From contig JAFIGG010000013.1 of NCBI GenBank assembly GCA_020831485.1, positions 1 to 61,178 of the forward strand: a stretch of 61,178 nucleotides of DNA, given 5' to 3'. The notes beneath the pieces were generated by a model, which saw only the letters and a list, made by a program, of their open reading frames with translations, searched no databases and was not told the origin of the DNA. This document shows positions 9,018 through 15,757 of this stretch, one piece after another; positions within the stretch are counted from its first letter, which is position 1, and the number at the start of each line of letters is the position of its first letter. A program made the translations under genes and the position numbers. This DNA comes from Opitutales bacterium. Lineage in GTDB: Bacteria > Verrucomicrobiota > Verrucomicrobiia > Opitutales > Oceanipulchritudinaceae.

Positions 9018-10346
9018 TCATTCGACCTTGAATGGAAAATTTGCGGTTGTAGCACTGTTGGAGTCGTTGCGAATAGTTACGAAGAGTCGGTAAGCTCCAG
9101 GCGAATCCGGAGCGCGCACGAGCGCAGTCGGGCCATCGGATTCCACGACAGCCTCCGGATGCTTTGGGGGAATCGGCTCTCGGTCACCACCAACAGAGGG
9201 TTCGGTTTGTTCGGAGATTACCTCCCATGTAAATCGCAGCGGCTGGTCCTGTGGATCCTTCGCCTCAACAAAAACCGGCCACTCAGAACCAGGAGAAATA
9301 CGCTGTAAATGCGCTTCGAACCGCACAGAAATCAGTTCCGGACAACGATTTTCGGGATATTCGCCGGTCCAGGCGTAAGTCATCGCATCCACTGTTGGCA
9401 GTTTTTCACCGCTCTCAAGAAACATTCCATACCAGGTTCCAGTTGTCTCCTGCTTGTGTCCCCAGAGAAAAACGAAAGTCCCCAGACAAAGATCTCCGGC
9501 GTCTGCCATGACGGTCTTGTAGGTATTTAAATACTGCTCGGCCTTCTCGTTCCCGGTCGGTTCCAATGGAGCTCCCCAGTCGGTTTCCGCTACCTCCCAG
9601 TGTCCTCTCGGTCCGAATTCAGCGAGAACAAAGGGACGGTCAAAACCGGCCTGCTTGAGTTGGTCTCCGGTAACAATGGCAGCCGCATAGGCATTGACTC
9701 CCAGTATATCGAAGGCATCGCCGTAGCGCTGGACTTTGGCAATCTTCTCAGAGGTGAGCCCCGCAACCGTTGCCATTACCGGACGGCTTGGATCTGCCTC
9801 TTTGACGATCTCAGCCAGATGGTTCCATTCCTGCCACACATGGGTATCGTCGTCGTCATCCCGAAACGCTTCGACTTCATTACCCAGACCCCACAGCAGA
9901 ATTGCTGGATGATCCCGGTATTTCAGAACGGCTTCGCGAATGCTCTCCCGCTGAGCCTGCACCTGAACAGGATCGCGGTAATCAAAACCATGGCGCTCGT
10001 GTTGCACCCATATCCCCGCAACAACCACAAAACCACGGGCATAAACGTAGTCGAGAAAGGCTTCGCCTTCGATCGTCCGCTCAAGGTCATCAATGCCCCA
10101 AGTGCGCAGCGCATTACCGCCAGCAGCCTTCAACGCCTCGAGTTGCTCGCGCCCCCCTGCGCCGCGAATCTCCAGCACTTCGCCATTGTGGAGCAATTGA
10201 AAGGCCCCGTCGGCAGTACGGATAATCTCTGTCCGTTTCTCATCACCAACACCCTGCCCGCAACCCAATTGCGCTACAGATAGAAGTGATGCACACAGAA
10301 GCGCCAAAAAACCAGTCCCTTTGAGTGATTGCCTCGCGCCCAACAT
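9018..10346 (-). CDS. Clan GH-A glycoside hydrolase, possible lipoprotein (GH158-like or GH2-like)
   Basis: 442 residues. A hydrophobic signal (LALLCASLLSVAQLGC) ends in Cys29, suggesting a lipoprotein although the lipobox is imperfect. A TIM-barrel-like domain follows with LLWGLGNEVE (acid/base Glu157) and FVLAEFGPRG (nucleophile Glu243). A C-terminal Ig-like domain runs from about residue 330 to 442. Barrel plus C-terminal Ig-like domain, size and the 86-residue spacing of the glutamates resemble GH158 endo-beta-1,3-glucanases, but the barrel also resembles GH2 catalytic domains. The start at 10346 lies one base past the GH16 stop; a longer start would overlap that gene by over 120 bases. 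It probably trims imported laminarin fragments in the periplasm. Confidence 0.65.
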   Translation of the reverse strand: MLGARQSLKGTGFLALLCASLLSVAQLGCGQGVGDEKRTEIIRTADGAFQLLHNGEVLEIRGAGGREQLEALKAAGGNALRTWGIDDLERTIEGEAFLDYVYARGFVVVAGIWVQHERHGFDYRDPVQVQAQRESIREAVLKYRDHPAILLWGLGNEVEAFRDDDDDTHVWQEWNHLAEIVKEADPSRPVMATVAGLTSEKIAKVQRYGDAFDILGVNAYAAAIVTGDQLKQAGFDRPFVLAEFGPRGHWEVAETDWGAPLEPTGNEKAEQYLNTYKTVMADAGDLCLGTFVFLWGHKQETTGTWYGMFLESGEKLPTVDAMTYAWTGEYPENRCPELISVRFEAHLQRISPGSEWPVFVEAKDPQDQPLRFTWEVISEQTEPSVGGDREPIPPKHPEAVVESDGPTALVRAPDSPGAYRLFVTIRNDSNSATTANFPFKVE

Positions 10347-10347
10347 C

Positions 10348-11286
10348 TCAATCGACTTTTGGAGTGTTGAGAAAATAGATCCAGGCCCCGGGGATTTGCG
10401 GGCCGCCAGCATCCTCATCGCGCTGGTAAACCCGAACGTATTCAACCTCCATGGTCTGGGGGAAGATACTGTCATCTATGCCCTGCTGGCCGCCCCAGTT
10501 GCCGCCAATGGCTATGTTGAGGATCAGGTGAAAACGCCGATCAAAAGGCCATTCATCCGGTCCGTAGTGCGGCTGCCGCGGAAACTCAAAATACTCCTGG
10601 TCATCCACATACCAGCGAATGGTATCTGGCTCCCATTCAATGGCATAGGTATGGAACGCCGTGGCGACCTGATCGACCTGAATCGATCCACCGCGGTCGG
10701 TACCGATCATGTGGTTGAAACTATTGGTGTGAATCGTTCCATGCACGGTGCCCATGTTGAAGCCAACGTGTTCCATAATATCGATCTCACCACTCGCGGG
10801 CCAACCGCCGTATTCCCAGTCCGTCGGCAACATCCAAATCGCCGGCCAGGTGCCGACTCCCGCAGGCATCATAGCACGCACCTCAATACGCCCATAGAGC
10901 CAGTCACCCTTTTCACGGGTGACCATACGAGCTGAAGTGTAGGCGGAATTGCCCATCGCCTCTTTGCGGGCCTCGATAATCAACCGCCCGTCCTCCACCC
11001 GCGCATTCTCAAGCCTGTCAGTGTAATACTGGGCTTCGTTGTTGCCCCAGCCCACAAGGCCAACCGACTGCCCCGTGCCCAAGTCATAGGACCATTTATC
11101 CGGGTCCGGATATCCATCGGTCTCAAATTCATCACTCCAGACCAATTGCCAGTTTGCAGCGGAAAGGCCCGCAAAGCTGCTGAAAAAGATTGCTGAAAGC
11201 AAAATCCTGCGGGCAGCCGAATGCCAGGTCAAAGGACGTAGAATTAGAGAGGCGATCCCTGCATTATTAATGTATAATATTCGCAT
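10348..11286 (-). CDS. GH16 endo-beta-1,3-glucanase (laminarinase)
   Basis: 312 residues from the ATG at 11286. A hydrophobic export segment (about 28-44, ending FAGLSAA) precedes a single GH16 domain starting WQLVWSDEF. The catalytic motif GEIDIMEHVG gives nucleophile Glu167, assisting Asp169 and acid/base Glu172, the ExDxxE form of laminarinases. WGNNEAQYYTD and PFDRRFHLILNIAIGGNWGG are family signatures. It lacks the C-terminal aromatic tail found on the divergent GH16. It is first in the minus-strand operon GH16, clan GH-A hydrolase, phosphorylase, symporter. A TTG start at 11352 would lengthen the N-terminus by 22 residues and is possible. Confidence 0.9.
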   Translation of the reverse strand: MRILYINNAGIASLILRPLTWHSAARRILLSAIFFSSFAGLSAANWQLVWSDEFETDGYPDPDKWSYDLGTGQSVGLVGWGNNEAQYYTDRLENARVEDGRLIIEARKEAMGNSAYTSARMVTREKGDWLYGRIEVRAMMPAGVGTWPAIWMLPTDWEYGGWPASGEIDIMEHVGFNMGTVHGTIHTNSFNHMIGTDRGGSIQVDQVATAFHTYAIEWEPDTIRWYVDDQEYFEFPRQPHYGPDEWPFDRRFHLILNIAIGGNWGGQQGIDDSIFPQTMEVEYVRVYQRDEDAGGPQIPGAWIYFLNTPKVD

Positions 11287-11400
11287 TATTCTGTATTTTA
11301 TTTGGGTGAAAACAGCAAGGAGCTGATTAATTCCCTTTATAAAGGGGTTCAAGGAGCTTTAAACACAAAAAGAAAGATTTTACCGCTTGACAAGCATTTC

Positions 11401-11423
11401 TGCATTTAATTGCATATTTATGT
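11401..11423. promoter_or_regulatory. Candidate operator in divergent glucan promoter
   Basis: Two TGCAT copies 10 bases apart (11401-11405, 11411-11415) are followed by ATTTATG, in the AT-rich gap between the two divergent halves of the glucan locus. The same pentamer/octamer recurs before the TonB receptor and before the LacI gene, so this is a candidate site for that regulator. The match is looser than at the other two sites. Confidence 0.4.
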
Positions 11424-11489
11424 ATTTTTGAGAAATTCCTATTTCCGGGGCTTTCGAAAAGCAAACCAAAACACCCCCTGTTGCTCCTT

Positions 11490-13553
11490 ATGAAAAAAAG
11501 CATCTACATCGCGCTCAGCGCATCGCTTGCCGCATTGAGTGCCACTGCACTCGTTGCTGACACGACACCACCAACCACAGCTTCCCCGGTTCCCACCGAG
11601 CCGGCAGAAGACGTGATATCGATTTTCAGTGATGCATACACAGACGTTACCGTGGACACATTCCGCACGTCTTGGTCCTCCGCAGAATACGAAGAAGTAT
11701 CAATCGAGGGAACGCCGACAATACGCTATACCAATCTAGACTTCGTCGGTATCGAGACAGTCGCGTCCCAAATCGATGCCACCGAAATGGGGACCTTCCA
11801 CATCGACGTATGGACGCCGAACATGGATGTCATTCGCGTCAAACTGGTCGATTTCGGACCGGACGGTGCATTCGGAGGCGGCGACGACACCGAGCATGAA
11901 TTGGCATTCACCGGACTTGCGCAGGGCGAATGGCACAGCCTGGAAATCCCGCTATCGAACTTCTCCGGGCTGCAGAACCGGGCAAATCTCGCACAATTCA
12001 TCATATCGGGCACCCCCACTGGTGCCGGCACACTGTTCGTGGATAACATATATTTCAGCGTTGGTGGTGACGACGGAGAACCCGGTGAAACGCCAGCGGA
12101 ACAACCACCGACACCTGGCGGCTTCGTAGCCAACAGCGACGAAGTGGACTGGGGACAGGTTTTTGTTGCCGCCGGACCAAACAACGTGGCAGAGGACGAC
12201 CTTGAATACCGCCTGTTCTACTCAATTTCTGCAGACGCCCCAAGCGACCCAACAACCGCAAGCCAATACATCTTCGGATCCACAACGGCTGACGGCGGCG
12301 GCACAGGCCCCTTTGGTTTTGTTATCGCTGATCTTGAACCGGGCACAGAATACACATTCTGGCTCTACCAGTACAACACTGCAACCAGCACCTACTCTGC
12401 ACCGGCAACAGCAACCACTACATCAGGCGGCGAACCCGGCACAGCAAACCCTCCGTCGACTCCCGATGGTTTGGTTGCCTCAGATGCAGTCGGCGATGAT
12501 CCGGTTGGATCTGGTGAAATTTTTCTCGCAGTCGGACCCAACAACACGGGCGACGACATCGTCTACCGGCTGTTTTACTCGACAACTGCTACAGCTCCAA
12601 GCGACCCGACCACAGCTAACGAATACAGCTTCGGTGCGACAGCTGGTGATGGTGACGGTATTGCTGCCTTCGGCTTTGTGCTGGGCGGCCTGAACCCCGG
12701 AACCGAGTACACATTCTGGCTATACCAATACGACAATTCATCCAGCCTGTTCTCCAACAATGCCGCAACCGCATCAGCGGTCAGCGGTGGCAGCAACGGC
12801 AACGGCAATGGCAACGGCGGGACACCGGCTCCGACCGCACCAGCGACTGCATCGCCAGTTCCCACGGAACCGGCCGATGAGGTGATTTCGATCTTCAGCA
12901 GTGTATACTCTGACGTGCCAGTGGACACCTTCCGCACAGGATGGTCTGTGGCTGCCTTTGAAGAGGTTATGATCGAGGACGTTCCAACGCTTCGCTACAG
13001 CAACCTGGATTTCGTGGGCATCGAAACCGTTGCTTCGCAAATCGACGCCTCAGGCATGGAATACTTCCACATCGACGTGTGGACACCCAACATGGATGTC
13101 ATTCGCATCAAGTTGGTTGACTTCGGACCGGACGGTGCTTGGGGAGGCGGCGACGACACTGAGCATGAACTCGTTTTCGAAGGCCTCGCGCAAGGTGAGT
13201 GGCACAGCCTGCAGATTCCTCTTGCGGACTTCACCAACATGCTGAATCAGGCAAATCTCGCCCAGTTTATTCTGTCGGGAACTCCCGCCGGCGCCGGCAC
13301 ACTTTTTGTCGACAACATCTACCTCAGCGGCTCAGGCGAGGTCACCACCCCGCCAACGCATTTTGCCGGGTTCCCAATCGACTCCAAAGGCAACATCAAT
13401 ACCGGCGATTTCCTAGGCCCTATCCATGTATCCAGTGCCCCTTGGGTCTACATTTTCGACCTCAAACGCTGGGTCTACATGGTCGACCCCGGAGAAAACT
13501 TCGACGGTTCATGGTCATACTTCGCGAAACCCGAATCCAGTTCCCAGCCGTAA
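11490..13553 (+). CDS. Secreted multimodular glucan-binding protein (CBM-FN3-FN3-CBM-tail)
   Basis: 687 residues with no catalytic domain. A signal peptide (about 1-23, ALSATALVA) is followed by a beta-sandwich module (about 28-190), two fibronectin-III-like modules (about 207-311 and 318-425, each ending PGTEYTFWLYQY), a Gly/Asn linker (NGNGNGNGG), a second copy of the first module (about 449-615), and an aromatic tail (about 624-687). The module, with NLDFVGIETVASQIDA and FHIDVWTPNMDVI, is widespread as an accessory domain in Bacteroidota and Verrucomicrobiota glycan enzymes and is presumed carbohydrate-binding. It lies upstream of a GH16 on the same strand, so it may hold laminarin at the cell surface. 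ATG at 11490 is preferred to a TTG nine bases upstream. Confidence 0.8.
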   Translation: MKKSIYIALSASLAALSATALVADTTPPTTASPVPTEPAEDVISIFSDAYTDVTVDTFRTSWSSAEYEEVSIEGTPTIRYTNLDFVGIETVASQIDATEMGTFHIDVWTPNMDVIRVKLVDFGPDGAFGGGDDTEHELAFTGLAQGEWHSLEIPLSNFSGLQNRANLAQFIISGTPTGAGTLFVDNIYFSVGGDDGEPGETPAEQPPTPGGFVANSDEVDWGQVFVAAGPNNVAEDDLEYRLFYSISADAPSDPTTASQYIFGSTTADGGGTGPFGFVIADLEPGTEYTFWLYQYNTATSTYSAPATATTTSGGEPGTANPPSTPDGLVASDAVGDDPVGSGEIFLAVGPNNTGDDIVYRLFYSTTATAPSDPTTANEYSFGATAGDGDGIAAFGFVLGGLNPGTEYTFWLYQYDNSSSLFSNNAATASAVSGGSNGNGNGNGGTPAPTAPATASPVPTEPADEVISIFSSVYSDVPVDTFRTGWSVAAFEEVMIEDVPTLRYSNLDFVGIETVASQIDASGMEYFHIDVWTPNMDVIRIKLVDFGPDGAWGGGDDTEHELVFEGLAQGEWHSLQIPLADFTNMLNQANLAQFILSGTPAGAGTLFVDNIYLSGSGEVTTPPTHFAGFPIDSKGNINTGDFLGPIHVSSAPWVYIFDLKRWVYMVDPGENFDGSWSYFAKPESSSQP

Positions 13554-13587
13554 TTCTGAGATCAGGCAATTCAAGCAACAGACGAAT

Positions 13588-14685
13588 ATGCGCTTCAAAA
13601 TTCCATTCAGCCCAACGCTCTTAATCGCCGGACTTCTGACGACCGTCACCAGCTTCGCAGCTGGCGGAAACTGGACACTGGTCTGGGCCGATGAGTTCGA
13701 CGTCGATGGTCCGCCTAATCCCGCCAACTGGGATTACGATCTCGGCGGAGGCGGCTGGGGCAACAGCGAGATACAGACCTATACGGACAGTCTCGACAAC
13801 GCCCGCGTGGAAGACGGACGCCTTATTATCGAAGTTCGGCAGAACCGGGAGACAGCGCGCAATGCTTACACCTCTGCCAGGCTGGTGACCCGTGGTCTCC
13901 ATGCCTGGCAGTACGGTCGCATTGAATTCCGCGCCCGGCTGCCAAAAACAACAGGGACATGGTCTGCAGTATGGATGCTGTCTGAAAATGCCATCTTCGA
14001 TGGGGCCTTCTGGCCCGACAATGGCGAAATCGACCTGATGGAACACGTTGGTTACGAAGAAGACCCCCTGTTTCATGCAGTCCATGGCTCGGTTCCCAAC
14101 AACATTCACGGCACCCTGCACACCAAGATGCGCAACCACCTGACCTCGACGGGTCTCGGTGGCAGCACTTTGGTGGAAAACGCGACCGAGGAGTTCAACA
14201 CCTATGCCATCGTCTGGCTTGAAGACCGGATTGAGTTTGAAGTCAACGGAGTTGTCTACAACACCATCCACAAAGCGCAGCAAATACCTGTGCGCAACCC
14301 ACCGGACGACATCAGTCCGTACTGGCCCTTTGACCAGCCGTTTCACTTGATCGTCAACGTTGCCGTTGGCGGTGATTGGGGCGGCCACTTCAACAGTGGT
14401 TTTTATCCGGACGATTCTCCATACGGACCGCTGGGCATTGACCATGACGGTGAATGGCCACAACGGATGGAAATTGAATACATCCGCGTTTACGCACCTT
14501 CCGAAAACGCAGAGAGCTGGTTAGGCTTCCCTGTGCAAAGGGGTTACGCGGACACCGGCGACTGGCTCGGGCCTGTCAACATCTCCAACGCACCCTGGCT
14601 GTATTCTGCAGACTGGGGCTGGTTCAACGCTCCCGAAGAAGCACAGAACGAAACCGGCGGCTGGATCTGGCTTCCAGCCCCTTAA
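13588..14685 (+). CDS. GH16 laminarinase with C-terminal aromatic tail
   Basis: 365 residues. A signal peptide (about 1-24, TTVTSFAAG) precedes a GH16 domain (about 28-305) whose motif GEIDLMEHVG supplies Glu147, Asp149 and Glu152. After the domain (ends IEYIRVYAPS) there is a 55-residue tail containing GDWLGPVNISNAPWLY, shared with the flanking genes. The gap to the preceding gene is 34 bases, indicating an operon. The product should cleave beta-1,3-glucan outside the outer membrane or in the periplasm. It differs from the divergent GH16 by an insertion around NAIFDGAFWPDN and by the tail, so the two are not recent duplicates. Confidence 0.92.
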   Translation: MRFKIPFSPTLLIAGLLTTVTSFAAGGNWTLVWADEFDVDGPPNPANWDYDLGGGGWGNSEIQTYTDSLDNARVEDGRLIIEVRQNRETARNAYTSARLVTRGLHAWQYGRIEFRARLPKTTGTWSAVWMLSENAIFDGAFWPDNGEIDLMEHVGYEEDPLFHAVHGSVPNNIHGTLHTKMRNHLTSTGLGGSTLVENATEEFNTYAIVWLEDRIEFEVNGVVYNTIHKAQQIPVRNPPDDISPYWPFDQPFHLIVNVAVGGDWGGHFNSGFYPDDSPYGPLGIDHDGEWPQRMEIEYIRVYAPSENAESWLGFPVQRGYADTGDWLGPVNISNAPWLYSADWGWFNAPEEAQNETGGWIWLPAP

Positions 14686-14732
14686 AAAAGACAAATTCAT
14701 TTTTTCTCAACCCATAAGCATATACACACACT

Positions 14733-15587
14733 ATGAAAAAACTCCTCAGCATTATCACATCCCTTGGTCTTCTCGCCGCTGCCGGCGCCCAGGCCAACAC
14801 CCCACTGCTCGTTGATCCGACTGACTTCTCCAATGACGGAGAGTGGATCGTTGGCGCCAATCAATTCGTTGCTGGCGACTGGGCCGGCTTCGCTACTCTG
14901 GAAGCCGAAAACCAAGTCAGCGTTTCCGGTGACAGCTTCACGTTCAGCTCCTGGGACGATGGCACCAGCGACATGATCGAAACCTTCCTCTTTCAGGAAT
15001 TCTTCGCAGGACCATCAGACAGCCCTTGGCCAAACACCCTTTTCGCCACGGGCGACGAAATCGTGTTCACCGGTGAAGCCAGCGCTACCCGCAGCGGACC
15101 CAACACCGGAAACATGACCGTTCGGGCATTCATCAAAATGCTTGGCTACAATGAACTCGGCTGGGAATTCCAGACCAAAACTGCACAATCAGACTTTTTT
15201 CCGATTGGCAGCAGCAACGAAGCCTTCGAATTGCGGGTAACCTTCCCTGACCTCGCAGAAGACGACAGCTTCCAAGTACTGCAGGTTGGTTTTGAAATCA
15301 CCACACAGTTTAGCAGCGGCGACATGAACAGCGGAACGATCACCTTCAGCAATATCGACGCTCACATCGTTGGCGACGGCACCGATCCGGACCCTGAAGT
15401 GACCTACGCAGGCATCGTCGTCGACAGCCATGGCAACGTCGACAGTGGCGACTTCATGGGACTGCTCCACGTTGCCCACGAGCCATGGGTTTACGTCTAC
15501 GACCTGAGCCGCTGGATCTACATGCCGGACCCAGGTGACGACTTCGCAGGCGCTTGGGCATTTGTCCTTCGGCCTTCCGCAGACTGA
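14733..15587 (+). CDS. Secreted beta-sandwich protein with aromatic tail
   Basis: 284 residues. The signal peptide (about 1-21) ends AAAGAQA. The body is beta-rich (SVSGDSFTFSSWDDG; FEITTQFSSGDMNSGTITFSNIDAHIVG) and resembles carbohydrate-binding jelly rolls, without catalytic motifs. The last 60 residues contain GDFMGLLHVAHEPWVYVYD, the tail also present on the two preceding genes. It lies 47 bases after the GH16 and ends in a strong terminator, so it is the third gene of the plus-strand unit. Probable role: glycan binding at the cell surface. The exact family was not recognised. Confidence 0.65.
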   Translation: MKKLLSIITSLGLLAAAGAQANTPLLVDPTDFSNDGEWIVGANQFVAGDWAGFATLEAENQVSVSGDSFTFSSWDDGTSDMIETFLFQEFFAGPSDSPWPNTLFATGDEIVFTGEASATRSGPNTGNMTVRAFIKMLGYNELGWEFQTKTAQSDFFPIGSSNEAFELRVTFPDLAEDDSFQVLQVGFEITTQFSSGDMNSGTITFSNIDAHIVGDGTDPDPEVTYAGIVVDSHGNVDSGDFMGLLHVAHEPWVYVYDLSRWIYMPDPGDDFAGAWAFVLRPSAD

Positions 15588-15610
15588 TCCAGGCAAGGAT
15601 TCTATTTTTC

Positions 15611-15639
15611 GCCCGGCACTCCCAGTGCCGGGCTTTTTT
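15611..15639 (+). terminator. Rho-independent terminator
   Basis: Perfect 10-bp stem GCCCGGCACT/AGTGCCGGGC with a CCC loop and six T residues, 23 bases after the stop of the preceding gene. Confidence 0.92.
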
Positions 15640-15654
15640 ATGCATGTTTATGCA
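15637..15654. promoter_or_regulatory. Candidate LacI-family operator before TonB receptor
   Basis: TTTATGCA occurs twice with a 10-base period (15637-15644, 15647-15654), and TGCAT-N4-ATGCA forms an inverted repeat (15641-15654). The palindrome TTTATGCATAAA precedes the LacI gene of the same locus. The site lies about 100 bases upstream of the receptor start and abuts the preceding terminator. Confidence 0.5.
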
Positions 15655-15757
15655 GTTTAATATTGACTAGCAGATGCAGTCAGGAAATGATCTCAAACAG
15701 TCGGGTGGAAAATATCCCCCAACCCTTGAACTCCAAGCTCCGCTAAATCCCATAACT

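Noticed and set aside
11273-11278. A perfect TATAAT hexamer on the plus strand
   Set aside because: It lies inside the N-terminal coding part of the minus-strand GH16 and has no -35 partner at a suitable distance; the plus-strand gene starts over 200 bases away.
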